DNA from: Colimorpha sp045640985
GTDB lineage: Bacteria; Bacteroidota; Bacteroidia; Bacteroidales; P3
Reading direction: 5' to 3'
DNA length: 64,000 nt
NCBI GenBank assembly: GCA_045640985.1
Contig: JAZUFZ010000033.1
Coordinates: 31,536 to 95,535 of the forward strand
This document shows positions 21,875 to 30,843 of this stretch, piece after piece. How positions within the stretch are numbered: the first letter of the stretch is position 1; the number at the start of each line of letters is the position of its first letter. The notes beneath the pieces were generated by a model, which did no database searches, was not told the origin of the DNA, and was given only the letters and a program-made list of their open reading frames with translations. The position numbers and the translations under genes are program-made.

Positions 21875-23908
21875 ATGAAAAAACTTTTAATCTGTACAAT
21901 TGTTGCTTGCTGTATGGCGGGTTGTGGAACCAAGAAGCAAAAGGAAAACCTCTCGGCAATAAATGAAGCCACCGTAAAAGAGGTAATCAATGAATTATGT
22001 GAACGCTACTCTACAGAAAAAGACCGGATAGCCCGTGCCGTCCCACAAGTGGCACAACTATGGCGAACCGAAGACGGTTCGATTGACGAATTCAAGGCTT
22101 TCTGTCTTGATGAATTTGTAGCTGACTCTGCAGAAAGATGGCGTTTGGCTCAGCGCATTCAGGAAAACCAGGAAAGTCTTTGGGGGTGCTACAACAAAAT
22201 TAGTGTAGATTTGAAACTTCCGATACATGTATCAGGACCCGAGCCCCTGAAAGTGGATGAACGATTCGCCGGGTTTGACCCATACGCACATCTGGACGAG
22301 GATATGTACAATCTTAAAACTGCATTTGTAACAGTCCTGAACTTCCCCTGCTATACTTTGAAAGAGAAAGACGAACTGGGCAAGAATTGGTCTCGCCAGG
22401 AATGGGCCTATGCCCGCTTGGGTGACATATATACTTCCCGCATTCCTGCTGAGGTTAATCAGACACTGGCCGCACAGCTTGCTGATGCTGATAACTATAT
22501 TTCAAACTATAATATCATGATGGGCCACCTGAGAACCAATGAAGGGAAGGCCTTATTTGGCGATATGGCGCTGATTACTCACTGGGGATTGAGAGATGAA
22601 CTCAAAAGTCATTACAATGAGGATGAAAGTGGCTTGGAAAAACAACGTATGATATATCAAGTGATGCTGCGAATCATAGACCAGAGCATCCCGGGCTGCG
22701 TCATCAATAACGATGCGTACGAATGGAATCCGGTAGAAAATACCGTGTGGAAAGATGGTAAACAGGTCAATTTCGAGCGAGAGCCAGACACAAGATATCA
22801 ATATTTCCTTGACAACTTCCATGCCGAACAGCAGGTGGACAAATATGTACCCATGTACAACAATTATATTGACCGCGCCTTTGAGAATGACATGGAGGTC
22901 AGCTATGCGGAGATTGAAGACCTGTTCAGAACCTTCTGCGGAAGCGATGTTGTAAAAGACGTGGCCAAAGTCATAGAAACCCAGTTGGGAAGAAAGTTGG
23001 AGCCTTTTGATATCTGGTATGATGGATTTAAGGCACGAAGCAGCATTAACGAAGATGCTTTAAGCCAGAAGACAAAAGCTTTATACCCCAACAAAGAAGC
23101 TTTCGCAGCCAAAGGAATGCCGCACATCCTGCACCAGATAGGATTCAACGATGAGGTTACTAAATTCATCTGTTCAAAGATTACGGTAGATCCTTCCCGT
23201 GGAGCCGGTCATGCTTGGGAGAGTAATATGAAATGTGATAATGCACGCCTAAGAACCAGAATCGGGGCTGACGGCATGGATTATAAAGGATACAACATCG
23301 CTGTCCATGAATTCGGACATAATGTAGAGCAGACCCTTACCCTTCATAATGTGGACAACTATATTATGAAAGGTGTGCCGAATACCGCTTTTACTGAAGC
23401 TCTGGCATTTGTATTCCAAACCCGCGATTTGGAACTACTCGGAATTCATAATACCGATGCCAACCAAGAGTCAATGCTGACCTTGGACATTTTCTGGGGA
23501 TGTTATGAAATCATGGGTGTCTCACTTGTGGATATGTACAGTTGGAAATGGCTTTACGATCATCCTAATGCAACAAAAGAAGAACTGAAAGCACAGGTAA
23601 TGGAGATCGCTAAAAACGTATGGAACGAATTTTATGCGCCTGTTTTGGGAGGAGAAAATTCCACCATTCTTGCCATCTACAGCCACATGATTGACTCACC
23701 ACTATATCTGCCCAATTATCCATACGGACACATTATTGAATTCCAATTAGAGCAACAGCTCAAGGGCAAGAATATTGCTGACGAAATTCTTCGCATCTAC
23801 CCTGTAGGCCGCCTTACTCCTCAATGCTGGATGCAACATGCCGTAGGGGGTCCTGTCAGCATAGAGCCCCTATTGAATGCTGCAAAAGAAGCAATAGCCA
23901 ACATGTAA
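21875..23908 (+). CDS. Lipoprotein zinc metallopeptidase-like protein
   Basis: 677 residues. The signal sequence with lipobox ends at C17 (CCMAGC), so the mature protein is lipid-anchored. The zinc motif HEFGH is at 478-482 (AVHEFGHNVEQ), with a candidate third ligand E508 (TEALAFVFQ) 29 residues after the first His motif, as in gluzincin peptidases of the M3/M32 type. The rest is long and mostly helical and recalls DPP-III/M49-like or M3-like scaffolds without clear identity. No close partner gene; a terminator follows. Substrate unknown; a cell-envelope peptidase is the simplest reading. Confidence 0.8.
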   Translation: MKKLLICTIVACCMAGCGTKKQKENLSAINEATVKEVINELCERYSTEKDRIARAVPQVAQLWRTEDGSIDEFKAFCLDEFVADSAERWRLAQRIQENQESLWGCYNKISVDLKLPIHVSGPEPLKVDERFAGFDPYAHLDEDMYNLKTAFVTVLNFPCYTLKEKDELGKNWSRQEWAYARLGDIYTSRIPAEVNQTLAAQLADADNYISNYNIMMGHLRTNEGKALFGDMALITHWGLRDELKSHYNEDESGLEKQRMIYQVMLRIIDQSIPGCVINNDAYEWNPVENTVWKDGKQVNFEREPDTRYQYFLDNFHAEQQVDKYVPMYNNYIDRAFENDMEVSYAEIEDLFRTFCGSDVVKDVAKVIETQLGRKLEPFDIWYDGFKARSSINEDALSQKTKALYPNKEAFAAKGMPHILHQIGFNDEVTKFICSKITVDPSRGAGHAWESNMKCDNARLRTRIGADGMDYKGYNIAVHEFGHNVEQTLTLHNVDNYIMKGVPNTAFTEALAFVFQTRDLELLGIHNTDANQESMLTLDIFWGCYEIMGVSLVDMYSWKWLYDHPNATKEELKAQVMEIAKNVWNEFYAPVLGGENSTILAIYSHMIDSPLYLPNYPYGHIIEFQLEQQLKGKNIADEILRIYPVGRLTPQCWMQHAVGGPVSIEPLLNAAKEAIANM

Positions 23909-23934
23909 AATAGTTTATTATTCTACACGAACTA

Positions 23935-23970
23935 CCCCTGCTTTTCCTATATGAGAAAGCAGGGGTTTTT
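23935..23970 (+). terminator. Terminator after the metallopeptidase gene
   Basis: CCCCTGCTTT pairs with AAAGCAGGGG, followed by TTTTT. Confidence 0.92.
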
Positions 23971-24021
23971 ATTATTCTCAGTTATATCCATATTTTCTAT
24001 GGGAATATTGAAAAATTCAAT

Positions 24022-24052
24022 TTTGCCAGTTGAAATAATGGATGTAATTTTG
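24022..24052 (+). promoter_or_regulatory. Promoter of the lipocalin gene
   Basis: TTTG at 24022-24025, 19-nt spacer, TAATTTTG at 24045-24052. Confidence 0.8.
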
Positions 24053-24086
24053 CAGCGAATTTCATTAACAACTAAATCAAAAAATC

Positions 24087-24623
24087 ATGAAAAAAACAAT
24101 CGTAAAATTCCTTTGTGCAGTTCCATTTTTAGGGCTGGCCTCCTGCGAAAGCAGTAGCGACATCAACACCTCAACCGTTGCAACCCTCGACCTACAGCGA
24201 TATGCCGGGCATTGGTACGAAATTGCCCGTTTCGACCATAGTTTCGAGCGCGGATTGGTTGGCTGTACTGCCGACTATACCATCATGGATGATGGTACCA
24301 TCCAGGTTATCAACTCTGGTTACAAAGACTCCTTTGAGGGTAAGTACAAACAATCCGAAGGCAAAGCTCGCAGACCCGATGCTTCGCGACCTGGTGAACT
24401 TGAGGTTTCATTTTTCTTGAGTTTCTATTCGCCCTACAACGTGATGGAGCTGGCTTCAGACTATTCCTATGTACTTGTAGGCAGCAAGAAAGACAAGTAC
24501 CTGTGGATTCTGAGCCGGACTCCTCAGATGAAGGATGAGGACCTCAATTTTCTACTTCGCCAGGCCACCGCAAGAGGCTACAATGTGGATGAACTGATAT
24601 GGGTAGAGCATCAACTGCAATAA
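24087..24623 (+). CDS. Lipocalin family lipoprotein (Blc-like)
   Basis: 178 residues. Lipobox cysteine at about residue 20 (LGLASC). The first lipocalin signature LQRYAGHWYEIARFDHSFER (about 36-55) contains the invariant G-x-W; YVLVGSKKDKYLWILSRTP (about 131-149) is the strand ending in the conserved Arg; DELIWVEHQLQ ends the barrel. Bacterial Blc proteins are outer-membrane lipoproteins that bind lysophospholipids or other lipids under envelope stress. It is monocistronic, with its own promoter and terminator. Confidence 0.93.
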   Translation: MKKTIVKFLCAVPFLGLASCESSSDINTSTVATLDLQRYAGHWYEIARFDHSFERGLVGCTADYTIMDDGTIQVINSGYKDSFEGKYKQSEGKARRPDASRPGELEVSFFLSFYSPYNVMELASDYSYVLVGSKKDKYLWILSRTPQMKDEDLNFLLRQATARGYNVDELIWVEHQLQ

Positions 24624-24644
24624 CTTCCCTATCAGTACAAAAAG

Positions 24645-24672
24645 GAAGAGCCAACCGATCGGTTGGCTCTTC
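24645..24672. terminator. Bidirectional terminator between the lipocalin gene and tsf
   Basis: Perfect palindrome GAAGAGCCAACCGATCGG then TTGGCTCTTC. On the minus strand it is followed by CTTTTTG, so it mainly suits the end of the rplM-tsf operon; the + strand U-tract is weak. Confidence 0.88.
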
Positions 24673-24693
24673 TATTGAATGGTATAATTTCCG

Positions 24694-25680
24694 TTATGCA
24701 CCAAGTTCAAGACGTTTGAATGCGCTGCATTTCAGTTCCTTGTCGCTCTGGGCAACAAAATCCTTTACGCGCATCTTGGAATCCATAATGTATTCCTGTT
24801 CCATCAGGGTATTTTCCTGATAGTATTTATTCAAACGACCGTTTGCGATGTTATTGATCATCTTTTCATCAAGACTTGCAGCTTTCTTTTCTGCTTCATC
24901 TTTCTTAATCTGACGAGCCTTAGCCACATCTTCTGCGGTGATCCAGCCTTTACCCATATTGCTTTCCATGTGTTCGTCGGTATCAACATGAGCAGGATTG
25001 ATGCCAGCCTTCTTCAGAGCAGCTTCAACAGCCTTGTTGATGAGCTCTTCCTTGGTCTTTTCCACAGCTACCTTAAATTCGTTGTCCTTGATTTCCTGAG
25101 GAACGCCGTTTGCATCAATAGCGATAGGACGCATAGCAACAACCTGCATAGCGAGATTGTGACCAACTTCCTGGAAACCAGCCTTATTCATAGCAACAAC
25201 GGCTGCCATACGGTTACCTGGGTGTACATAAGCGAAAACCTCTGCGTCTTCAACAACCTCGTAGTGTGCGATTTCAATTTTCTCACCAATCTTAGCGATC
25301 TGGTCGGTGATAAGGTCAGCAACCGGACGGCCATCGATCTGCATTGCCAGAACGTCCTCTTTGCATTTCAGACCCTTAGCCATTGCGTTGTCGATAATCA
25401 GGTTGGTGAACTCTACGAAACCAGCATTGGTAGCTACGAAGTCAGTTTCGCAGTTAAGCATGATAACAGCACCAAAGGTACCGTTGCTCTTTGCGATAAC
25501 GCAACCTTCATTAGCATCGCGGTCAGCACGTTTTGCTGCCATCTTCTGACCTTTCTGGCGAAGATAGTCAATAGCTTTCTCCATGTCGCCATCGCATTCC
25601 ACGAGGGCCTTTTTGCAGTCCATCATACCTACTCCGGTAATCTGACGCAATTCGTTTACCTGTTTTGCGGTAATTGCCAT
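24694..25680 (-). CDS. tsf: Elongation factor Ts
   Basis: 328 residues; nucleotide exchange factor for EF-Tu. N-terminal UBA-like domain (VNELRQITGVGMMDCKKALV, about 8-27) and the EF-Tu contact motif ETDFVATNAGF (about 77-87). The protein is longer than the E. coli form (283) through an extended C-terminal region, as is usual in Bacteroidota. It is the last gene of rplM-rpsI-rpsB-tsf; a strong hairpin separates it from rpsB. Confidence 0.97.
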   Translation of the reverse strand: MAITAKQVNELRQITGVGMMDCKKALVECDGDMEKAIDYLRQKGQKMAAKRADRDANEGCVIAKSNGTFGAVIMLNCETDFVATNAGFVEFTNLIIDNAMAKGLKCKEDVLAMQIDGRPVADLITDQIAKIGEKIEIAHYEVVEDAEVFAYVHPGNRMAAVVAMNKAGFQEVGHNLAMQVVAMRPIAIDANGVPQEIKDNEFKVAVEKTKEELINKAVEAALKKAGINPAHVDTDEHMESNMGKGWITAEDVAKARQIKKDEAEKKAASLDEKMINNIANGRLNKYYQENTLMEQEYIMDSKMRVKDFVAQSDKELKCSAFKRLELGA

Positions 25681-25707
25681 AGTGTTTGTTCTCCTATGTT
25701 TTTTGAA

Positions 25708-25743
25708 GACAGTCGTTCGGTCACTTCGGGTCGAACGACTGTC
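25708..25743 (-). promoter_or_regulatory. Stable hairpin between rpsB and tsf
   Basis: GACAGTCGTTCG pairs perfectly with CGAACGACTGTC around a small loop (ACCCGAAGTGAC on the transcript). There is no U-tract, so it is not a classical terminator; an RNA-stability or processing element between the two cistrons is a possibility. Confidence 0.7.
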
Positions 25744-25762
25744 ATATAAATGAATCCGTTAA

Positions 25763-26581
25763 TTATTCAGCCTTCTCAGCCTTTGGAGCTGATTTGCGTG
25801 GACGGCGGGCTTTAGGTTCCTCTGCTGGCTTTTCTTCAGCTGCATCAGCAACCTCTTCTGCCTCTGCTTCTTCAGCGCGGGCATCCTTGTCAAGCATACG
25901 CTCGTTCAAACCTTCCTGAATGGCCTCGGTCATATATTTCAGGATTGCATGGATTGATTTCGATGCATCATCGTTAGCAGGCACGGGGAAATCAATCAGG
26001 TCAGGGTTGCAGTTGGTATCTACCAGTGCGAAGGTAGGGATATTCAATCTGCGAGCCTCTGCAACGGCAATGTGCTCTTTGTTGATGTCAATTACAAACA
26101 ATGCGCTCGGCAGACGGGTAAGATCGGCAATACTACCCAGGTTCTTGTCGAGTTTTGCACGTTCACGCTGAATCTGAAGACGTTCACGTTTTGAGATAGC
26201 GTTAAAGTCCTTGTCGTGCATCATCTGATCCAACTGGTTCATTTTCTTCACAGCCTTGCGGATAGTGGAGAAGTTGGTCAGCATACCACCAGGCCAGCGT
26301 TCAGTTACGAATGGCATATCTACACTCTTTGCCATCTCTGCAACTACATCCTTTGCCTGTTTCTTGGTAGCAACGAACAGCACTTTCTTGCCCGATTTTG
26401 CTATCTGTTTCAGAGCTGCTGCAGCCTCTTCTGATTTTGCAATAGTCTTCTGAAGGTCAATTACGTGAATACCGTTATGCTCCTTGAAAATATAGGGAGC
26501 CATTTTGGGATTCCATTTTCTCTTGAGGTGACCGAAGTGGCAACCAGCCTCAAGGAGTTCTTCAAATTGTAAGTCTCTCAT
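25763..26581 (-). CDS. rpsB: 30S ribosomal protein S2
   Basis: 272 residues. Core motifs LLEAGCHFGHLKRKWNPKM (9-27), VTERWPGGMLTNFSTI (about 96-111) and PTFALVDTNCNPDLIDFPVP (about 181-200) are present. A tail of about 40 residues rich in Ala, Glu and Lys/Arg extends the C-terminus, a common addition in this phylum. A 227-nt leader separates it from rpsI. Confidence 0.97.
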   Translation of the reverse strand: MRDLQFEELLEAGCHFGHLKRKWNPKMAPYIFKEHNGIHVIDLQKTIAKSEEAAAALKQIAKSGKKVLFVATKKQAKDVVAEMAKSVDMPFVTERWPGGMLTNFSTIRKAVKKMNQLDQMMHDKDFNAISKRERLQIQRERAKLDKNLGSIADLTRLPSALFVIDINKEHIAVAEARRLNIPTFALVDTNCNPDLIDFPVPANDDASKSIHAILKYMTEAIQEGLNERMLDKDARAEEAEAEEVADAAEEKPAEEPKARRPRKSAPKAEKAE

Positions 26582-26808
26582 TTTACTTTTTTTTGTTTAC
26601 TTTCCGTTTTCACCAATCTCGGGGTAGTCCTTTAGGCCTGGTTTTTCCGCTGACGTCTTGCAGCCGAACTGGCAACCAGACAGAGTCCCTTCAATTTGGA
26701 TACTAAACAATATTTATTTTCTTTCAATTATAGCGCCTCTAAGCGCAACGCCGGTAATCCGTCCCCCAATCCGCAGCACCAGACCACGAATCCGGGAAAC
26801 TGCAACTC
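26582..26808 (-). promoter_or_regulatory. 227-nt leader between rpsI and rpsB
   Basis: An unusually long gap in a ribosomal operon, with no TAnnTTTG promoter. It contains local helices, such as TTGC/GCAA around 26660-26680. It may be an autoregulatory leader for rpsB-tsf; this is inference from length and position. Confidence 0.4.
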
Positions 26809-27195
26809 TTAACGTTTGCTGAACTGGAAGCGTTTGCGAGCCTTTGGCTGACCAGGTTTCTTACGTTCAACCATACGTGGGTCACGCATCAGGAAACCTT
26901 CCTTCTTCAGAGCGGTACGGTCCTCAGGATTGTTTTCGCAGAGTGCGCGGGCGATAGCCATACGCAGAGCCTGTGCCTGTCCGGTGATTCCGCCGCCGTC
27001 AAGATTAGCCTTGACATCCCATTTGCCTTCTGCATCTGCAACCTGGAATGCCTGGTTTACGATATACTGCAGTGGGCCAGTTGGGAAATACTCTTTATAA
27101 TCTCTATTATTGACCATGATTTTACCTGTGCCGGCAGTCATATATACTCTGGCAACAGAGGTCTTTCTTCTACCTATAGTGTTGATTACTTCCAT
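26809..27195 (-). CDS. rpsI: 30S ribosomal protein S9
   Basis: 128 residues. Conserved GRRKTSVARVYM (8-19), GGGITGQAQALRMAIARAL (about 67-85) and the basic tail ending KARKRFQFSKR that reaches the P-site tRNA. Starts 6 nt after rplM, the usual L13-S9 pair. Confidence 0.98.
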   Translation of the reverse strand: MEVINTIGRRKTSVARVYMTAGTGKIMVNNRDYKEYFPTGPLQYIVNQAFQVADAEGKWDVKANLDGGGITGQAQALRMAIARALCENNPEDRTALKKEGFLMRDPRMVERKKPGQPKARKRFQFSKR

Positions 27196-27201
27196 GACTT
27201 A

Positions 27202-27657
27202 TTATCTAACTTCGTTAATGTTAATCACTTTGGGGTTCTGTGCCTGATGTGGATGTTCTGCACCAGCATATACATGCAGGTTACGATACAGGGCGTCACC
27301 CAGTCTGTTCTTTGGAAGCATGCCTCTAACAGCGTGTTCTAATACGCGTTCAGGATGCACGGCGAGAACCTTTGCAGGGGTGGTCTCGCGCTGGCCGCCT
27401 GGATATCCGGTATAGCGCTGATAGATCTTGTCGGTCATTTTGTTGCCCGTCAACACGATCTTCTCTGCATTGATAATAATTACGTTGTCACCACAATCTA
27501 CATGTGGAGTGTAGCAAGGCTTTGTCTTTCCGCGGAGGATATTGGCAACTCTCGTTGCGAGACGTCCCACGGTCAAGCCTTCTGCATCTACAAGCACCCA
27601 TTCCTTCTGAACGGTGTTCTTGTTTGCCGATACTGTTTTGTAGCTTAATGTGTTCAT
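27202..27657 (-). CDS. rplM: 50S ribosomal protein L13
   Basis: 151 residues from the ATG at 27657 (MNTLSYKTVSANKNTVQKEW), the start used by relatives; an ATG 13 codons upstream would add a lysine-rich extension. Motifs VDAEGLTVGRLATRVANIL, THVDCGDNVIIINAEK-like (here TPHVDCGDNVIIINAEK) and GMLPKNRLG are intact. First gene of its operon, behind a promoter at 27789-27819 and a leader of about 125 nt. Confidence 0.97.
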   Translation of the reverse strand: MNTLSYKTVSANKNTVQKEWVLVDAEGLTVGRLATRVANILRGKTKPCYTPHVDCGDNVIIINAEKIVLTGNKMTDKIYQRYTGYPGGQRETTPAKVLAVHPERVLEHAVRGMLPKNRLGDALYRNLHVYAGAEHPHQAQNPKVININEVR

Positions 27658-27782
27658 TTTCTTTTTTAACGATGATTTTTCTTCCTTTTTCGCCATTTAT
27701 GTAGCTCCGTCTCAGACGTTTGGGTCGAACGGGCAAATGATCTCCCAATCGCATTCCCGATACGTAACCACACTATTCAAAA
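27658..27782 (-). promoter_or_regulatory. Leader of the rplM operon
   Basis: About 125 nt between the predicted transcription start and the rplM ATG. The RNA can form CGTCTGAGACG and nearby helices (CCCGTTCGACCC region). Ribosomal leaders that bind their own product are known for several operons; whether this one does is unproven. Confidence 0.4.
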
Positions 27783-27788
27783 GGTTTG

Positions 27789-27819
27789 CAAAATTACGAA
27801 CATTTTTCATTCTGGCAAA
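27789..27819 (-). promoter_or_regulatory. Promoter of rplM-rpsI-rpsB-tsf
   Basis: Minus strand: TTTG at 27819-27816, 19-nt spacer, TAATTTTG at 27796-27789. Confidence 0.8.
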
Positions 27820-28285
27820 ATTTAATTCTATTTTTTATCAGAGCCGCCCACGAAAACACCATATATCATTTTGTTTTTCAACATATTGCACCATTTCTTA
27901 AAAATACAAAATTTTCATCTTTTCCACCCATTTACCATGCCCAGAGAAAAAAGTTATCAACAACTTTTCACCAAAATTTCAGTCCCCAAGTCCTGCGTAT
28001 TAGTCCATAATACCCCAGACACCACGCAACCCACTCACAATCAGCATCAAGAAAAGCCCAAAAGTCAAATCCTGACGGAAGCGGACAACGACTCCTCACG
28101 CAAACTTTCTGAACGTGGTATCTCCCTAGTTTCTCCCTGGTATCTCTCTGGTAAGGCCGTGTACTGACCGGAAATCCAACGAAGCCAAAAGCACGTTTTA
28201 TGCTACCTACTTGCTCCTTACTTGCTCCTTACCCGCCCCCTATCCGCTCCCCGCAGCGGACCTTCTGCCATTCAAAGAGGAGGCA
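27820..28285. other. Intergenic stretch without a recognisable gene
   Basis: About 465 bp between the rplM promoter and the alcohol dehydrogenase stop. It holds short direct repeats (TTGCTCCTTAC twice near 28210; TCTCCCT/TCTCTCT units near 28120) and the string GGTAAGGCCGTG, also present at 33795. I see no supported reading frame. Confidence 0.6.
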
Positions 28286-29452
28286 TCAATATACCGCCTT
28301 GAGAATTTCCAGAACCTCTTCGGTAGTGGGGACATGATAATCGCCGATCTTGTTGCAGCTTTCGGCAATCAGCGGCAGCATTTCCTCGGTACAGCCCACA
28401 TCGCGAAGGCGGCGTGGAATGCCCAGTTCATCAATGAAACGGTCAAGACAGTCTATGCCTTCCTGTGCTACAGACGCTTCGCTCCTGCCTTCGGGATTGA
28501 CATGCCACACATTGCGCGCAAAACGGGCATACTTGGAAAGGGCGTAGGGGTATTGCATACGATAGTACGGTACGGACACAATGGCGAGGCCGATACCGTG
28601 AGGACAGTCGCAATAGGCTCCAACCTGATGTTCTATCTGATGAACCTCCCAGTCCTGCCGTTTGCCCACCGAGAGAATCTTGTTCAGACCCATGGTGGCG
28701 CACCACATAAGGTTGCTGCGCGCCTCATAATCCTGAGGATCGGCCACGGAGGCCCTGGCACAGCTGATCAATGCCAGCATATCGCCCTCAAGGAGATAAT
28801 CGCTCACGGAGTCGCCGGTACCGCCGAAATACTGTTCCATGAGATGCGACAGCACATCGTATGCCCCGCTTACCATCTGGAGTCTGGGAACACTATAGGT
28901 AAATTCGGGATTCAGTATCGAGAACTTGGGACAGATACGGTCTGTCGGGAAATGATAGCCCGCCTTGACCTTCAGGTCCTCATTGGTGATGACCGCTCCG
29001 GAATTCATCTCAGAGGCTGTGCCTACCATCGTGAGTACGCACCCGATAGGAATCGTATGAGCGGGCAGCGGCTGGCGGGTCTGCCAATAATAATGCCACG
29101 GATCGTCCCCGCAATAGGCTCCGGCGGAAATCGCCTTGCAACAGTCAATTACCGAACCGCCGCCTACAGCAAGAATAAGATCGATGTTGTTTTCTACCAC
29201 CAGCTTACAGCCCTGACGCACCTGTGAAAGGCGGGGATTGGAATCAATTCCCAGGAGTTCGGTTACGCGCTTATGAGTTTCATCCAGGGCGGCCATTACC
29301 GCATCATAGACTCCGTTACGTCTGATGGACCCTCTCCCGTAAACCAGGAGTATATTTTCGCCATATTTCTGCAATTCCTCCTTCAGATACGCCATAGAGT
29401 TTCTTCCGAAATGGATGCAGGTGGGGTTCTGGTAAGTAAAATCTTCCAACAT
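28286..29452 (-). CDS. Iron-containing alcohol dehydrogenase (butanol dehydrogenase type)
   Basis: 388 residues, group III Fe-ADH, probably NAD(P)H-dependent reduction of aldehydes to alcohols. The nucleotide motif LAVGGGSVIDCCKAISAGAY (about 94-113) and the metal-binding region AYDVLSHLMEQYFG (about 196-209), with later His in CPHGIGLAIVSVPYY (about 277-291), match BdhA/YqhD-like enzymes. It stands alone, with a weak promoter upstream. Substrate cannot be read from the sequence. Confidence 0.93.
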   Translation of the reverse strand: MLEDFTYQNPTCIHFGRNSMAYLKEELQKYGENILLVYGRGSIRRNGVYDAVMAALDETHKRVTELLGIDSNPRLSQVRQGCKLVVENNIDLILAVGGGSVIDCCKAISAGAYCGDDPWHYYWQTRQPLPAHTIPIGCVLTMVGTASEMNSGAVITNEDLKVKAGYHFPTDRICPKFSILNPEFTYSVPRLQMVSGAYDVLSHLMEQYFGGTGDSVSDYLLEGDMLALISCARASVADPQDYEARSNLMWCATMGLNKILSVGKRQDWEVHQIEHQVGAYCDCPHGIGLAIVSVPYYRMQYPYALSKYARFARNVWHVNPEGRSEASVAQEGIDCLDRFIDELGIPRRLRDVGCTEEMLPLIAESCNKIGDYHVPTTEEVLEILKAVY

Positions 29453-29515
29453 AAAATATCCGAGTTATTTGATTATTATATAATTACTGTCATACCATAG
29501 ATATGAAAACCTATT

Positions 29516-29523
29516 GCAAATAT
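29516..29523 (-). promoter_or_regulatory. Probable -7 box of the alcohol dehydrogenase gene
   Basis: TATATTTG on the minus strand, about 65 nt before the ATG; the -33 box is not clear. Confidence 0.5.
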
Positions 29524-29552
29524 ACGAAATTATTTGAATTCCTACGCTAATC

Positions 29553-29843
29553 TTATACTGTTACGGGTTCAAATACTTCCTGTCCGCAGAACTCCCTCAG
29601 ATAGAATATGGGGCATCCCCATCTGGCGGGAAAGGTCTCGCGGCTGATGCTTTTGAGGCAGCCGAACACGGGAGAACCGAAATCATAGCTTCGGCCGTAG
29701 AGGAGCAGGAATCCTTTGACCGGATCGATTCTCCAGAACCCGCCGCCGTGGCAGGTGTCGTCCCCTTCGGGGATCAGGTCGCGGTGCAGTTCCACATCGC
29801 CGAACCGCAACTCGCCGCTTTGGGTAATGATAAACTTATTCAT
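29553..29843 (-). CDS. Small protein of unknown function
   Basis: 96 residues, soluble, beginning MNKFIITQSGELRFGDVELH and continuing DLIPEGDDTCHGGGFWRID. Many Bacteroidota carry similar short proteins annotated only as hypothetical, with the pattern of a gene product that binds or repairs small molecules unproven. Its ATG overlaps the stop of the esterase-DUF1653 gene by 4 nt, so the two are translationally coupled. Confidence 0.72.
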   Translation of the reverse strand: MNKFIITQSGELRFGDVELHRDLIPEGDDTCHGGGFWRIDPVKGFLLLYGRSYDFGSPVFGCLKSISRETFPARWGCPIFYLREFCGQEVFEPVTV

Positions 29844-30649
29844 CTTATATTGTTCTCTATTTCTGTGAACCGCGGGATAATCTGGCCTTTCCGTTCGATA
29901 TTTTCAAAAAACATGGTCTCGGGACGCACCCAATAGGCGTGTTCGCCGTAGAGGGCCTGATATACCACCATCCGCTCACAGGTCTCGCTGTCGTAGGCCG
30001 ACCGCTCATAGCGGTAAAGACCGCCCTTGAAATGACGGAAATATCGTTCCTGACGCGGCGCGTATGTCTCCATAAGTCGCTCAAGCAATGGGGCGTGATA
30101 GGCAGCGGTTTCCTGCTCGGAAGGGGTGTGGGAACCCGGGAAATGAAACACATTACTATAATGTTTCCGGAATTCGGACTCGTAATGCGCCACGGGGTCC
30201 TGTTCGCCGAAGATCCCCCAGACCTTGTCGCTGTAATAAGGACTGCAGCACCGGAACTGGACGCGTTCCATCTGCTCAAAGGCCTCCACGAGCGGCTGGT
30301 CGATCTCGAACTCCTGCATTCCGTCCCTACGGGGCCATTTGTAGCGATGTACGCCGATACGCTGGCGCAGGAACTGCGACATCTCGAAATGGGGATTCCC
30401 CAATAAGGCAGGGATTCCTACCAGCGGGGCGACCATCTGCAGATAGAAGGCTCCACAGCTGTTGCCCATAAGCACATCGGGACGTTCCCGGTCAATTACG
30501 CTCCGTATCAGTCTTATGGCCTCTTCCGGGTGGCGGGGCAGATCCGGAGCCACCACCTCTGCCCTATCCCGGAAATACCGGTCCAGAGCCTGAGCAATAC
30601 CGCAACTTCCACTTGAAAAAAAGCCGTGTAGAAACAATATCTTTTTCAT
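29840..30649 (-). CDS. YqiA-like alpha/beta hydrolase fused to a DUF1653 domain
   Basis: 269 residues from the ATG at 30649; an in-frame upstream ATG would add 45 residues overlapping the promoter and is rejected. Residues 1-190 form a YqiA/YcfP-type esterase: LFLHGFFSSG (oxyanion region), nucleophile in LMGNSCGAFY, and the late Asp/His in FGEQDPVAHYES and FPGSHTPSE. Residues about 205-265 are a DUF1653 domain (RYFRHFKGGLYRYERSAYD, then VVYQALYGEHAYWVRP and IIPRF). The fusion suggests that the two act together; the small next gene is coupled to it. Confidence 0.85.
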   Translation of the reverse strand: MKKILFLHGFFSSGSCGIAQALDRYFRDRAEVVAPDLPRHPEEAIRLIRSVIDRERPDVLMGNSCGAFYLQMVAPLVGIPALLGNPHFEMSQFLRQRIGVHRYKWPRRDGMQEFEIDQPLVEAFEQMERVQFRCCSPYYSDKVWGIFGEQDPVAHYESEFRKHYSNVFHFPGSHTPSEQETAAYHAPLLERLMETYAPRQERYFRHFKGGLYRYERSAYDSETCERMVVYQALYGEHAYWVRPETMFFENIERKGQIIPRFTEIENNIR

Positions 30650-30742
30650 AAATCCGTTTTTGACTGCCGTTCGTGACAGGGGGAAAATGGGGAAAGACTC
30701 ACTTTGTGGACACCTTCCTTGCCCGACGCGACAAATATTTTG

Positions 30743-30750
30743 CAAAATTA
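30743..30750 (-). promoter_or_regulatory. Probable -7 box of the hydrolase-DUF1653 gene
   Basis: TAATTTTG on the minus strand, about 95 nt before the chosen ATG. This supports the downstream start at 30649. Confidence 0.6.
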
Positions 30751-30772
30751 CGCTTTTTTTCGCATATAGGAA

Positions 30773-30815
30773 AGAAAAAAGCATATCCTATGGAATTTTT
30801 TGCCAAAGGATATGC
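30773..30815 (-). terminator. Terminator after ppdK
   Basis: Minus strand: GCATATCCT, 17-nt loop, AGGATATGC, then TTTTTTCTTT. Confidence 0.88.
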
Positions 30816-30843
30816 TGAAATACCGTCTGATCGGGGATCAGCC

